From Gottfriedia acidiceleris (GTDB lineage Bacteria; Bacillota; Bacilli; Bacillales; Bacillaceae_G), in NCBI RefSeq assembly GCF_002128425.1, contig NZ_NESS01000012.1, positions 52,062 to 116,061 of the forward strand: a DNA stretch of 64,000 nt. The letters are read 5' to 3'. The translations under genes were made by a program, and so were the position numbers. Each line of letters begins with the position of its first letter. The first letter of the stretch is position 1. The notes beneath the pieces were generated by a model that saw nothing but the letters and a program-made list of their open reading frames with translations, was not told the DNA's origin and searched no databases. Positions 17,439 to 26,644 of the stretch are shown piece by piece.

Positions 17439-19085
17439 ATGGAAGAACAATTTTCGAGTTTAAATAGAAAAAAGATTAAGAACACATTAGCTGAAAAAGA
17501 GTTCGATTTATTAGTAATTGGTGGAGGAATTACAGGTTGTGGTATTGCACTTGATGCAACTACTAGAGGAATGAGTACTGCCCTAGTTGAGATGCAGGAT
17601 TTTGCATCGGGCACATCTAGTCGTTCCACTAAACTAGTCCATGGTGGTTTAAGATATTTAAAACAGTATGAATTTAAAATGGTAGCAGAGGTTGGGAAAG
17701 AACGTGGAATTGTTTATGAAAATGGTCCACATGTGACCACCCCTGAAAGGATGTTACTTCCCATATATAAGGGGGGAACTTTTGGTAAATTTACTACTTC
17801 TATTGGGCTTAGATTATATGATTACTTAGCTGGTGTAAAAAAAAATGAGCGCAGAAAAATTTTAAATCAAAAAGAAACGATAGAAAAGGAGCCATTAGTT
17901 AAACGAGAAGGACTTAAAGCTGGAGGATATTACGTTGAATATCGAACGGATGATGCCCGCCTTACAATTGAAGTTATAAAAAAAGCAGTTGAACATGGCG
18001 CTCAGGCACTCAATTATGTAAAAGTGACAGATTTCAAATATGAAAATAGTAGAATAGTAGGCGCCAAAGTAATCGATTTAATAACGAAAGTACCTTTTAC
18101 AATTCGTGCAAAGAAAGTCGTTAATGCAACAGGACCATGGGTTGATCAGCTTAGGGAAATGGAACGCTTAGAAAGCGATAAAAATCTTAGACTAACGAAA
18201 GGAGTTCATTTAGTTATTGATCATAAGAAGTTTCCTTTAAATCAATCTGTCTATTTTGATACGGTAGACGGTAGGATGGTCTTTGCAATTCCAAGAGAAG
18301 GAAAGACTTATGTTGGTACTACAGATACATTTTTTGATCGAGATACCGCTAATCCAAAAGTAAGTAATGAAGATAGGGAATATATACTAAATTGTATTAA
18401 GTATATGTTTCCAACAATAAAACTGGAAGATACTGACGTTGAATCAAGCTGGGCTGGCATTCGTCCATTAATTTTTGAAGAAGGTAAGGATCCTTCAGAA
18501 ATTTCAAGAAAGGATGAGATTTGGGAATCATCCTCTGGGTTAATTTCGATTGCTGGGGGAAAATTAACAGGATATCGTAAAATGGCCGAGACAACTGTAG
18601 ACTTTATCTCAAAAGATAATGAAAATCGATTTAAGGAATGTCAGACTAAAAATTTACCAATTTCAGGTGGAGATGTTGGAGGCTCAAAAGGTTTTAATTA
18701 TTTTAAAAAACGATTTTCATCTGCTGCTATCGCAATTGGATTATGTGAAGCGGAGTATAAAAAATTAAGTAGAGTATATGGATCGAATATAGAGCATTTA
18801 ATGAATATTGCATTTAGTGATATAAAGAATGATACAAATCTACCTCTATCATTATTTTTACAACTAGAATATGGAATTCAAAACGAAATGATTGTAAAAC
18901 CAGTAGACTTTTTTATTAGGAGAACTGGATTTTTATATTTTCAAATTGATCTAGTTAACGAGTACAAAGATGAAGTGATTCGTTATATGGCAAATAGATT
19001 AAGTTGGAGCAAATACCAAATCGTAGAATACTGTTTGGAATTGGAAGAGCAAATAAAAAATGCAGTTACTGCATATGATGAATGA
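17439..19085 (+). CDS. glpD: Aerobic glycerol-3-phosphate dehydrogenase (FAD)
   Basis: GlpD oxidises glycerol-3-phosphate to dihydroxyacetone phosphate and passes electrons to menaquinone at the membrane. The FAD-binding motif GGGITGCG lies near residue 27. Family blocks [18 protein letters not shown] and WAGIRPLI are present, and the C-terminal domain completes a normal length of 548 aa. It starts at ATG 17439 after GAAGTGAGG. A leader terminator precedes it and a terminator follows, so it is transcribed alone, as in B. subtilis. Confidence 0.97.
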   Translation: MEEQFSSLNRKKIKNTLAEKEFDLLVIGGGITGCGIALDATTRGMSTALVEMQDFASGTSSRSTKLVHGGLRYLKQYEFKMVAEVGKERGIVYENGPHVTTPERMLLPIYKGGTFGKFTTSIGLRLYDYLAGVKKNERRKILNQKETIEKEPLVKREGLKAGGYYVEYRTDDARLTIEVIKKAVEHGAQALNYVKVTDFKYENSRIVGAKVIDLITKVPFTIRAKKVVNATGPWVDQLREMERLESDKNLRLTKGVHLVIDHKKFPLNQSVYFDTVDGRMVFAIPREGKTYVGTTDTFFDRDTANPKVSNEDREYILNCIKYMFPTIKLEDTDVESSWAGIRPLIFEEGKDPSEISRKDEIWESSSGLISIAGGKLTGYRKMAETTVDFISKDNENRFKECQTKNLPISGGDVGGSKGFNYFKKRFSSAAIAIGLCEAEYKKLSRVYGSNIEHLMNIAFSDIKNDTNLPLSLFLQLEYGIQNEMIVKPVDFFIRRTGFLYFQIDLVNEYKDEVIRYMANRLSWSKYQIVEYCLELEEQIKNAVTAYDE

Positions 19086-19118
19086 CGTTAAAAAATATTA
19101 TGTTTCGAAGTTAAGAAA

Positions 19119-19169
19119 ACCCAGACTGTTTGAAAGCAAGAGTTCATCTACAGCCTGGGTATTTTTATT
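19119..19169. terminator. Bidirectional terminator between glpD and the DNA glycosylase gene
   Basis: ACCCAGACTG faces CAGCCTGGGT, followed by ATTTTTATTTT. The hairpin sits between convergent genes and slightly overlaps the glycosylase stop. Confidence 0.75.
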
Positions 19170-19749
19170 TTCTAGAAACGAATTTATTATCAGTAATCCA
19201 AAATCTCCAAGGATAGTCTCTTGCTTCGCCGGTATTTTCAATACCGATTCTTGGTCCACTACTAATATGTTCTGGTTTAATTCCCTCCTTGATATAAACA
19301 GGCGGTAGCCAAATAGGTTTTCCATAGGACTCCATCGTAATATTCAGTGCTTTTGTAAGCTTTCCCGGTCCACTTGTTAAATTAGAGATCGGTTGATTTT
19401 TTCGAAATTCGATCATTTTTTCAATCCCATTCAAAGGTTCTAGTGCTCTAATTAATACTGCTTGTGGTAAGCCGACTTCTTCACAAACTACATTAATTAA
19501 AGTATGGGTATGCATTTGGTAAGTGTAGATGTAACCTGCCTCATGAAACATTACTTCCGTTCGTTTCGTACGTCGGTTTTGAAAACTATGTGCAGCTCGG
19601 TCTTCTGGGCCCATATATGCCTCGGTCTCTACGATTATTCCAGAAAGTTCCATTTCATCAGTACGATGAACTAATATACAGCCTAAAAGCTCCTTTGCTA
19701 CTTGTATAGATGGTTTTAAAAAGAAATCTTGTTTTAATGTCGATTCCAT
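19165..19749 (-). CDS. 3-methyladenine DNA glycosylase (AAG/MPG type)
   Basis: A 194-aa monofunctional glycosylase that excises alkylated purines. The family signature is clear: GIIVETEAYMGPEDRAAHSF, with the catalytic Glu in ETEAY, then RTEVMFHEAGYIYTY and LTSGPGKLTKAL. This is the human-AAG-like fold, not AlkA. ATG 19749 follows AAGGAG. It is one of three alkylation-repair-type genes in the window (with the AlkC-like and alkyltransferase-like proteins), but not co-transcribed with them. Confidence 0.95.
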   Translation of the reverse strand: MESTLKQDFFLKPSIQVAKELLGCILVHRTDEMELSGIIVETEAYMGPEDRAAHSFQNRRTKRTEVMFHEAGYIYTYQMHTHTLINVVCEEVGLPQAVLIRALEPLNGIEKMIEFRKNQPISNLTSGPGKLTKALNITMESYGKPIWLPPVYIKEGIKPEHISSGPRIGIENTGEARDYPWRFWITDNKFVSRK

Positions 19750-20020
19750 AAAAAACTCCTTGAAATTTGTTTGATAAAAGAGAAAATGTAGTCACCGTTA
19801 TAAGATTATTTACCTATTCCTAATTAAGGAATTGTTGATTAAATGCTCGTATTCTTTTTTGTTTAAGTTTTCCCAAAAAATGAGTTTGTCATTTAGTCAC
19901 TTTTGGTATTGTTGGTATTGGTTGATTCCCATTATAGACTTTTCTGAGTAAATTCTTTTCATTTCGTCATTTTGCATTTATACTTACTCACTCGAAACCT
20001 TTATGACTATGTATCAACAC

Positions 20021-20052
20021 AAAAAAACCTTATCAAAAGACGAGGTTTTTTC
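20021..20052. terminator. Orphan hairpin before element C
   Basis: AAAACCT and AGGTTTT pair around a 12-nt loop with A-rich and T-rich flanks. No gene ends here. Confidence 0.6.
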
Positions 20053-20057
20053 GTACA

Positions 20058-20182
20058 TTAAAAGAGTATAAATTTGTAGCGATGAATGGGGCTCGAGTAG
20101 TTGCAAATTTTAGGAATTAAGCATAAGTGAAACTACGCATCTGTCTTCTCTTAAAGCTCACCAATCGGCGAGTTTTCTTTAT
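20058..20182. repeat. Interspersed repeat element C (most complete copy)
   Basis: Contains AAATTTGTAGC paired with GTTGCAAATTT (11 bp with wobbles) around a 19-nt loop, then AGGAATTAAGCATAAGTG, CTACGC, TGTCTTC, and a terminal hairpin GCTCACCAATCGGCGAG with TTTTCTTTAT. Shared with elements A, B and D. Confidence 0.8.
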
Positions 20183-20186
20183 CGTG

Positions 20187-20242
20187 GTTTTTATGAACAA
20201 AATGGTTTTAATGGACTTTACGTCTTTAACGTTCATAAAAAC
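20187..20242. promoter_or_regulatory. Perfect 12-bp inverted repeat upstream of the tctC promoter
   Basis: GTTTTTATGAAC and GTTCATAAAAAC are exact reverse complements, 32 bases apart, and lie just upstream of the TATAAT box at 20263. The second arm is followed by six T residues, so a terminator is possible. Its position also suits an activator site for the CitT-like regulator encoded downstream. Confidence 0.5.
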
Positions 20243-20277
20243 TTTTTTCAGAATTATTAAACTATAATACTTGTATT

Positions 20278-20291
20278 AGAAAGCGTTTCCA
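20278..20291 (+). promoter_or_regulatory. cre-like site (CcpA) before tctC
   Basis: AGAAAGCGTTTCCA matches the cre consensus TGWAARCGYTWNCW at 13 of 14 positions and lies 10 bases after a TATAAT box, where CcpA would block transcription when preferred sugars are present. Confidence 0.6.
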
Positions 20292-20310
20292 AAAAGGGGA
20301 GGAACTAAAA

Positions 20311-21330
20311 GTGAAATTTAAAAAGACTAGTTTATTCGTAATGACTTCTTTAATTGCTGTAAGTCTCGCAGCATGTAAAAGTAGTAGTGAAACAACGGGA
20401 AGCAATAACTCATCTTATCCTAATAAGGCAATTTCGGTTGTAGCACCATCAGGAGCAGGTGGAGGATGGGATTTAACGGCAAGATCTTTTACGAAAGTAT
20501 TAAGTGAAACAAAACTTGTTAAAGAACCAATGACAGTAGAAAATAAGCCGGGTGGTGGCGGTACAGTATTTATGGCCGAGTATGCCACACAAGATAAAGC
20601 TAATAATGAAAAATTATTTGTAAATTCACCACCAATCATTATTAACAATTTGAAGAAAGAGGGGAATAGCCCTTACGGCTATAAAAATAGTACACCGTTA
20701 GCACAACTTACAAAGGATTATGGTGCAATTGTTGTAAAGACTGATTCTAAATATAAAGATTTAAAGTCACTTTTAGATGACATTAAAAAAAATCCAAAGA
20801 ATATTACTTTAGCTGGCGGATCTGCACCAGGGTCAATGGATCATTTAATTGGAATATTACCAGCTTATAAATACGGTATTGATCCTACGAAAATTAAGTA
20901 TGTTTCCTATGATGGTGGTTCTGAGGCAATAACAGCACTATTAGGTAATAATGCAGATGTCATTTCGACTGATGTCTCTAGTACACTTGAGTTTGTTAAA
21001 TCAGGTAAAGTTAAAGTTTTAGCTGTAACATCACCTGAACGTTTACAAGGAGATGTATTATCTGAGTTTCCAACAGCGAAAGAGCAAGGAATAGATGCTG
21101 AGTTTATCATTTGGCGTGGGGTTTTTGGACCAGAGAAAATGTCTAAGGATGCATACTCATATTGGGAAAAAACAATTTCAAAATTAGTTGAGACAAATGA
21201 ATGGAAAGAAGAAGTGGAAAAGCAAGGCTGGCAGCCAGAATATAAAGATGGTAAAGAATTTGATTCGTTCTTATCAGAACAAGAAACACAAGTTCAAGAT
21301 TTATTAAAAGCATTAGGTATGAATAAATAG
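20311..21330 (+). CDS. tctC: Tripartite tricarboxylate transporter substrate-binding lipoprotein (TctC family)
   Basis: The extracytoplasmic binding protein of a TTT carrier, which captures citrate or a related carboxylate. The N-terminus is a lipoprotein signal ending in LAAC with Cys22. The mature protein has the Bug/TctC features YPNKAISVVAPSGAGGGWDL and a GGGGTVFMAEY block. The start GTG 20311 follows GGGGAGG. It is the first gene of tctC-tctB-tctA, followed by a carboxylate-type two-component system. A cre-like site upstream suggests carbon catabolite control. The exact substrate is not readable. Confidence 0.92.
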   Translation: MKFKKTSLFVMTSLIAVSLAACKSSSETTGSNNSSYPNKAISVVAPSGAGGGWDLTARSFTKVLSETKLVKEPMTVENKPGGGGTVFMAEYATQDKANNEKLFVNSPPIIINNLKKEGNSPYGYKNSTPLAQLTKDYGAIVVKTDSKYKDLKSLLDDIKKNPKNITLAGGSAPGSMDHLIGILPAYKYGIDPTKIKYVSYDGGSEAITALLGNNADVISTDVSSTLEFVKSGKVKVLAVTSPERLQGDVLSEFPTAKEQGIDAEFIIWRGVFGPEKMSKDAYSYWEKTISKLVETNEWKEEVEKQGWQPEYKDGKEFDSFLSEQETQVQDLLKALGMNK

Positions 21331-21393
21331 TTGAAATAAAGAAGGGGGAAACACTCCCTCTTTTCCATTACTGAACATAAAGAGGTGAGATAC

Positions 21394-21846
21394 ATGAATA
21401 AAAAATTTGATCGATTAGCAGCTATCATTTTTCTTATTACAGGTATTACTTTTATTATAGAAAGCCGGAGTATAGCAGGCACTGCTTATGGAAGTGTAGT
21501 TGGCCCGAACGTTTTTCCATTTATACTTGGTTGTGCGCTGTCCCTATTAAGCTGTAGGTTATTTTACGAAACATTTTCTTATAAGGGAAAAGAAAAGGAA
21601 GCAGTTCAATATAATTATAAGCAATTTTTTATCATCCTAGCTTCTGCTATTCTTTATGCACTTTTACTTGAGAAAATCGGTTTTATTATTAGTTCGTTTT
21701 TATTCCTGATTGTTTCGATTCAAACAATGGAGCGTGGAAACTGGATAAAATCACTATCGATTTCATTAGGTTATTCACTCATTATTTATTTTATATTTGT
21801 CGATGTTTTAAAAGGTACTTTACCTGTTTGGTCAATTTGGTTTTAA
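21394..21846 (+). CDS. tctB: Tripartite tricarboxylate transporter small membrane subunit (TctB family)
   Basis: About 150 aa with four membrane segments, the size and layout of TctB. The family block GTAYGSVVGPNVFPFILG follows the first segment. An in-frame GTG at 21385 is part of the AGAGGTGA ribosome site, so ATG 21394 is preferred. It lies between the binding protein and the large membrane subunit and forms the membrane carrier together with TctA. Confidence 0.9.
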   Translation: MNKKFDRLAAIIFLITGITFIIESRSIAGTAYGSVVGPNVFPFILGCALSLLSCRLFYETFSYKGKEKEAVQYNYKQFFIILASAILYALLLEKIGFIISSFLFLIVSIQTMERGNWIKSLSISLGYSLIIYFIFVDVLKGTLPVWSIWF

Positions 21847-21864
21847 GAAGGGAGAGTTATTAAC

Positions 21865-23391
21865 TTGAGTACTTTTCAATATTTAATGCAGGGATTTGAA
21901 ACTGCATTTACATGGTATAACTTATTGTTTGCTTTTGCCGGAGTATTAATTGGTACAGCAGTAGGGGTATTACCTGGTATTGGGCCAATGAGTGGCGTCG
22001 CTTTATTAATACCTGTTACTGCTTCGGTAACTGGTTTTTTAGGACCTGAGCAAGCAGCGGGCAGTGCAATTATTTTATTAGCTGGTGTATATTATGGTGC
22101 TATGTATGGTGGTTCTACTACATCAATTTTATTAAATACTCCAGGAGAATCTTCCTCGGTAGTGACGACTTTAGATGGCTATCAAATGGCTAAAAAAGGT
22201 AGAGCAGGAAGTGCTTTATCAATTGCTGCGATTGGTTCATTTGTAGCAGGAATTTTCACTCTTATTGCACTGATCGTATTAGCAAAACCATTATCAGCAT
22301 TAGCCATTAAGTTCGGTCCAGCTGAATATTTTTCTTTAATGCTTCTTGGATTATGTGCTGTAAGTGGACTTGCAGGAAAGTCCGTAACAAAAGCATTAAT
22401 TATGACGATCTTCGGTTTACTACTGGCTACAATTGGAATTGATTCCGTATCAGGAGTTTCTCGATTTACATATGACATTCCATGGCTTTACCAAGGGTTA
22501 GAATTTTTAACAATAGCAGTAGGACTATTTGCTCTAGGGGAAGTATTTAAAACAATTATTGAAAATGAAATAGAAGATGGCGAGATGGCAAAGATTAATA
22601 ACTTATTACCATCTAAAGAAGAATTAAAGGAAAGTGCAGCACCAATCGCTAGGGGCTCAATATTAGGATTCTTCGTAGGTTTATTACCTGGAGCAGGTGC
22701 TATTTTAGCTTCGTTTTTTGCATATATATTAGAAAAGAAAATTAGTAAAACGCCAGAAAAGTTCGGAACAGGTACAATTGCCGGTGTTGCATCTCCTGAG
22801 TCAGCAAACAATGCAGCGTCAGGAGGAGCGATGATTCCTTTACTAACTTTAGGTATTCCAAGTTCAGGAACAACTGCAATCTTAATGGGTGCTTTGATGA
22901 TGTATAATATACAGCCAGGGCCACTATTATTCGATGAACATCCTGACGTAGCATGGGGATTAATCGCAAGTATGTTTATAGGTAATGTAATGCTTATTAT
23001 CTTAAACATGCCTTTAGTAAAAATATTTGCAAAGATTATTCAAACACCAAAGAAATACTTATTACCACTAATTGTAGCCATTTCAATCTTTGGTGTTTAT
23101 GCCGTACAAGTATCTGTAAATGATTTACTTCTATTAATAGCATGTGGTATTTTCGGATATTTCCTTTCAAAAAATGATTTCCCAATCGCTCCATTAGTAT
23201 TAGGAATCGTTTTAGGTCCAATGATTGAGAATAATTTAAGAAGAGCTTTAACTGTATCAAATGGTGAATATAGTATTTTCTTTACTCATCCTATTTCATT
23301 AGTATTTTTAATAATTGGTGTACTTTGGATCCTCATTCCAATTATTATTAAATTGAGAGGTAAAGAAGTAGTTATTAATGTAGAAGCTTAA
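21865..23391 (+). CDS. tctA: Tripartite tricarboxylate transporter large membrane subunit (TctA family)
   Basis: A 508-aa protein with about twelve membrane segments. The TctA signatures are clear: GVLPGIGPMSGVALLIP near residue 38 and the inverted-half counterpart GLLPGAGAILASFFAY, plus the ASPESANNAASGGAMIPLL block. It is the ion-coupled carrier subunit. TTG 21865 follows GGGAGAG. A strong terminator follows the gene, separating it from the sensor kinase gene. Confidence 0.96.
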   Translation: MSTFQYLMQGFETAFTWYNLLFAFAGVLIGTAVGVLPGIGPMSGVALLIPVTASVTGFLGPEQAAGSAIILLAGVYYGAMYGGSTTSILLNTPGESSSVVTTLDGYQMAKKGRAGSALSIAAIGSFVAGIFTLIALIVLAKPLSALAIKFGPAEYFSLMLLGLCAVSGLAGKSVTKALIMTIFGLLLATIGIDSVSGVSRFTYDIPWLYQGLEFLTIAVGLFALGEVFKTIIENEIEDGEMAKINNLLPSKEELKESAAPIARGSILGFFVGLLPGAGAILASFFAYILEKKISKTPEKFGTGTIAGVASPESANNAASGGAMIPLLTLGIPSSGTTAILMGALMMYNIQPGPLLFDEHPDVAWGLIASMFIGNVMLIILNMPLVKIFAKIIQTPKKYLLPLIVAISIFGVYAVQVSVNDLLLLIACGIFGYFLSKNDFPIAPLVLGIVLGPMIENNLRRALTVSNGEYSIFFTHPISLVFLIIGVLWILIPIIIKLRGKEVVINVEA

Positions 23392-23403
23392 AAATTCTAA
23401 CAA

Positions 23404-23430
23404 AACTCCTTTTATAAAAGGAGTTTTTTG
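23404..23430 (+). terminator. Terminator after tctA
   Basis: ACTCCTTTTATAAAAGGAGT is a perfect palindromic stem followed by six T residues. Confidence 0.9.
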
Positions 23431-23459
23431 ATTATTATAAAAATATAAGGGGAAATTTT

Positions 23460-25094
23460 ATGCGTTTACATTATAAGTTGATCATCTTTATTTCTGTTCT
23501 CATTTTAGTTATAAGTAGTGTTTTTGAAATAGTATCTCAAGAAATGTTTCTAAAAAATCTTAAACATGAAAAGGGATTAAAGGCTTTAGCTATTTCTCAA
23601 ACAGTGGCGAATATGCCAGAAGTTCGTGAAGCATTTTCTAATGAAAATCCTTCGAGTATTATTCAACCAATCGTTGAAAAAATCCGGAAAAAAGTTGGTG
23701 CAGAATTTATCGTAGTAGGGAATAAAAATGAAGTACGTTATTCACACCCAAATCCGTTCTTAATTGGCCGGAAAATGGTCGGTGGAGATAATGATAAAGT
23801 ATTTAAAGGGCAGGAAATTGTATCAGAATCAACTGGTACACTCGGCCCTTCTCTAAGAGGAAAAACTCCTATTTTTGATGATAATGGCAAAGTAATTGGA
23901 GTTGTTTCTGTAGGCTACTTAATAAAGGATATCGATCACGAGGCAAAAGCGTTTAGTAAAAAACTATTAAAAAATAGTATTGTCATTTTGTTACTTGGAA
24001 TTGGAGCAGCTTTTTTAATTTCATTTAATATTAAAAAATCCATATTCGGATTGGAGCCGAAAGAAATTGGAAGGATGTACAAAGAAAAACACGCAATTTT
24101 AGAATCCATTCACGAGGGGATTATTGCGATTGATGAATATGGAGAGATTACAGTAGTAAATGAAAATGCTCATAAAGTACTTTCTATTCCTAACAATATA
24201 AAGCTTAGGGGTTTAAAAATAGAAGACATATTGCATAATTCGCATCTGAAGAAAGTAGTTGAAACTGGTAAGCCAATTTATGATTTAGAGTTTTTAATAA
24301 ATGAAAAAGTAATGATTATTAATTGTATACCAATTATTGGTGTGAACTCTAAAATTGTCGGAGCAGTAACAACCTTCAGGGAAAAATCGGAATTGAATAA
24401 ATTGTTAAATGAACTATCACAAATAAAAGCATATTCGGAAGGCCTTAGAGCACAGGCGCATGAATACTCGAATAAATTGCATACAATTTTAGGTTTAATA
24501 CAGCTTGAATCATACCAAGAAGCGATTGAATTAATTTCAACGGAATCAAATATAACTCAAAATATTATCCATTTTATAATGGAGGAAATTTCGGACCCAG
24601 TCGTTGCAGGACTTCTATTAGGTAAAATAAGTTTAGCTAATGAGTTAAAAGTAGACTTTAACATTGATTATAATAGTAGTTTTGCAGATGTCCCAAAAGA
24701 AATAAATCGGGAAGACTTAATAACAATTATCGGAAATCTATTAAATAACGCGTTCGATGCAGTATTAGAAACAAATAAATCGGAAATGTTTGTTTCACTA
24801 TTTCTTACTGACTTAGGTGAAGATTTAGTAATTGAAATTGAGGATAATGCAAACGGAATCCCTGAAGAATTAATAGATGAGATTTTTGAATACGGTGTTA
24901 CTTCTAAGGAGCAATCTAAAAACTCAGGAATCGGACTTCACCTAGTTCAAAGATTACTCCATAAATTAAACGGACAAATTACTTTTCATTCAAACGAACA
25001 TGGGGGAACTACATTTATTGTTGCCATTCCGAAACGCCAAAAGGAGAGTAACAGATACGATGAAAAAGAATTTTATAGAAGTGTTAATAGTTGA
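23460..25094 (+). CDS. CitA/DcuS-family sensor histidine kinase
   Basis: A 544-aa membrane kinase of the type that senses citrate, malate or fumarate. The order is: membrane segment (about 7-25), a periplasmic PDC/Cache domain with SHPNPFLIGRKMVGGD and SLRGKTPIFDDNGKVIGVVS, a second segment (about 172-190), a PAS domain (about 210-300), the phosphoacceptor helix AQAHEYSNKLHTILGL with its His, and an HATPase domain with NLLNNAFDA and GIGLHLVQRLL. It resembles B. subtilis CitS and DctS. The neighbouring tct genes suggest control of tricarboxylate uptake. Confidence 0.93.
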   Translation: MRLHYKLIIFISVLILVISSVFEIVSQEMFLKNLKHEKGLKALAISQTVANMPEVREAFSNENPSSIIQPIVEKIRKKVGAEFIVVGNKNEVRYSHPNPFLIGRKMVGGDNDKVFKGQEIVSESTGTLGPSLRGKTPIFDDNGKVIGVVSVGYLIKDIDHEAKAFSKKLLKNSIVILLLGIGAAFLISFNIKKSIFGLEPKEIGRMYKEKHAILESIHEGIIAIDEYGEITVVNENAHKVLSIPNNIKLRGLKIEDILHNSHLKKVVETGKPIYDLEFLINEKVMIINCIPIIGVNSKIVGAVTTFREKSELNKLLNELSQIKAYSEGLRAQAHEYSNKLHTILGLIQLESYQEAIELISTESNITQNIIHFIMEEISDPVVAGLLLGKISLANELKVDFNIDYNSSFADVPKEINREDLITIIGNLLNNAFDAVLETNKSEMFVSLFLTDLGEDLVIEIEDNANGIPEELIDEIFEYGVTSKEQSKNSGIGLHLVQRLLHKLNGQITFHSNEHGGTTFIVAIPKRQKESNRYDEKEFYRSVNS

Positions 25095-25761
25095 AGATGA
25101 TAGTAGAATTGCAGAAATTCATCAGCGATTTATTGAAAGAATAGAAGGGTTTAGTGTAATTGGTATTGCGACAAATTACCAAGAAGCAGTTGATTTGATT
25201 GAAATTCTAAAACCGCAGCTAGTATTACTAGATGTTTATTTTCCGGATATGAATGGTTTAGATTTTTTACAATGGATGAAGAAACATTCAATTTTGGCAG
25301 ATGTTATTATGATTACAGCATCCAAAGAAATCGATTCAGTTAATAAGGCTTTACATTATGGAGTATTTGATTTTATTATTAAGCCTGTCATTTTTGATCG
25401 TTTTAAAAGGTCTCTAATCCGTTATGCAAATTATTCAAATAAAGTGAAAAGCCTACAATCAAAAAGTGCTTATCTAACCCAGGAAGAAATAGATGGTTTA
25501 ATCGGAAAAAATAATTCAGTGATTGAAGAGCAAAGTATATACCCTAAAGGAATTGATAAGCTTACTTTAGATAAAGTATTATTTGCGATAAACGAAGTTC
25601 ATAACGGAATGACTGCGGAGAATATTGGGCTCGAAATTGGTGTTAGCCGCACTACTGCCCGGAGATATTTAGAATATCTAGTATCTGAAGGAAAAGTTTC
25701 AGCTGATTTAGCGTACGGAACAATCGGAAGGCCAGAAAGAGTTTATTTGATAAAAAGCTAA
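25060..25761 (+). CDS. CitT/DctR-family response regulator
   Basis: A 233-aa regulator whose start (ATG 25060, after AAAGGAGAG) overlaps the kinase gene by 35 bases. The receiver domain has E12-D13-D14 and phosphoacceptor Asp58 in LLLDVYFPDMNG, with ITASKE and KPVIFDRF downstream. The C-terminal part carries a helix-turn-helix (AENIGLEIGVSRTTARRYLE) and the typical ending GRPERVYLI of the CitB/CitT group. It likely activates tctCBA; the perfect inverted repeat at 20187-20242 is a candidate site. Confidence 0.93.
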   Translation: MKKNFIEVLIVEDDSRIAEIHQRFIERIEGFSVIGIATNYQEAVDLIEILKPQLVLLDVYFPDMNGLDFLQWMKKHSILADVIMITASKEIDSVNKALHYGVFDFIIKPVIFDRFKRSLIRYANYSNKVKSLQSKSAYLTQEEIDGLIGKNNSVIEEQSIYPKGIDKLTLDKVLFAINEVHNGMTAENIGLEIGVSRTTARRYLEYLVSEGKVSADLAYGTIGRPERVYLIKS

Positions 25762-25850
25762 GTTATTTAGTAAAGTTTACCTAAAGACTATGACAAACCT
25801 AACATTTCTGTAACAGGAATTGAGAAAATTAATAATAAGAGAACGATCTA

Positions 25851-25880
25851 AACGCTTGGTATACAAGCGTTTTCTTATGT
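25851..25880 (+). terminator. Terminator after the citT-like gene
   Basis: AACGCTTG and CAAGCGTT form an 8-bp stem with a 5-nt loop and a T-rich tail. Confidence 0.85.
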
Positions 25881-25992
25881 TTTTTACAAGTTTGTGACAT
25901 TATCAGTTTACTAGAGTATCGTTTGTGAAAGCGTTGAAAACCTTACATTTGTTCTATAAAATATACTTTGCAACAATTACGGAGGGATAGTT

Positions 25993-26532
25993 ATGAAAAT
26001 TCGTTTATTAACTAAAGAAGATGCCGAAATCTATCTTAATATTCGTTTAGAAGGTTTAAAAGAGAATCCTGAAGTTTTTAGTACGACTATGGATGAAATA
26101 CTTGATCAAGATGACCCTATTGAATACAAAGCAGAAATATTAGATAAAGATAAAAATTATACAATCGGTGCATTTACTGACAAAGGTGAGTTAATTGGAG
26201 TAGCAACTTTAAAAACATTTGAAAAGGTTAAAGCAGAACATAAAGGGAAAATCGAGTCTGTCTATGTTTCTACTAGAGCTCGGAAAATGGGGGCAGGCTA
26301 TCTTTTAATCGAAGAGGCAATCCACTTAGCAAAAAGTTTAGGACTTGAACAACTTACATTAAATATCGTAGAAGGAAATGAAACAGCAAAAAAACTATAT
26401 GAAAAACTAGGATTCAAAACATTCGCAAAAACCCCTAATAGTTTAAAATTTAACAATGAATATTGGGACCAAGAGCATATGATGCTTACGCTAAGTGCAG
26501 GTAAGGCTGAAGATGCAGGGAAAGCGGGATAA
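25993..26532 (+). CDS. GNAT-family N-acetyltransferase
   Basis: A 179-aa single-domain acetyltransferase. The acetyl-CoA-binding region reads KIESVYVSTRARKMGAGYLL, a slightly altered Q/RxxGxG/A loop, and the C-terminal motif B is ETAKKLYEKLGFKTF. Substrate unknown. GGAGGGATAG precedes ATG 25993. The last ten residues are Gly/Ala-rich and probably unstructured. It is monocistronic and ends at a bidirectional terminator shared with the siderophore-binding protein gene. Confidence 0.85.
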   Translation: MKIRLLTKEDAEIYLNIRLEGLKENPEVFSTTMDEILDQDDPIEYKAEILDKDKNYTIGAFTDKGELIGVATLKTFEKVKAEHKGKIESVYVSTRARKMGAGYLLIEEAIHLAKSLGLEQLTLNIVEGNETAKKLYEKLGFKTFAKTPNSLKFNNEYWDQEHMMLTLSAGKAEDAGKAG

Positions 26533-26589
26533 GCAGGTAGTGTAGGTAAGGTAATTCTTATAAAGTTTTCCTTACTTCCGATATTAACA

Positions 26590-26637
26590 AAAAGGTTTAC
26601 CTAAATTGTCATCTGACAATAAAGGTAAACCTTTTTA
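26590..26637. terminator. Bidirectional terminator
   Basis: AAAGGTTTACC and GGTAAACCTTT form a perfect 11-bp stem, which also contains an inner TTGTC/GACAA pair, with A and T runs on the two sides. Confidence 0.9.
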
Positions 26638-26644
26638 TTATTTA

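Larger units (their letters stand above)
19750..20310. other. Intergenic region: terminator, repeat C, inverted repeat, promoter and cre
   Basis: From left to right: AT-rich sequence upstream of the glycosylase gene, an orphan hairpin (20021-20052), interspersed element C (20058-20182), a perfect 12-bp inverted repeat (20187-20242), a TATAAT box at 20263-20268 and a cre-like site (20278-20291) before the tctC ribosome site. Confidence 0.65.

Noticed and set aside
19060..19308. 82-aa frame across the glpD end and the glycosylase gene
   Set aside because: It would cross the terminator between two convergent conserved genes.
22488..23009. 173-aa minus-strand frame inside tctA
   Set aside because: Shadow frame on the opposite strand of a clearly conserved transporter gene.
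25925..25940. TGAAAGCGTTGAAA as a cre site before the second acetyltransferase gene
   Set aside because: The right half lacks the conserved C, so the match is too weak without further support.
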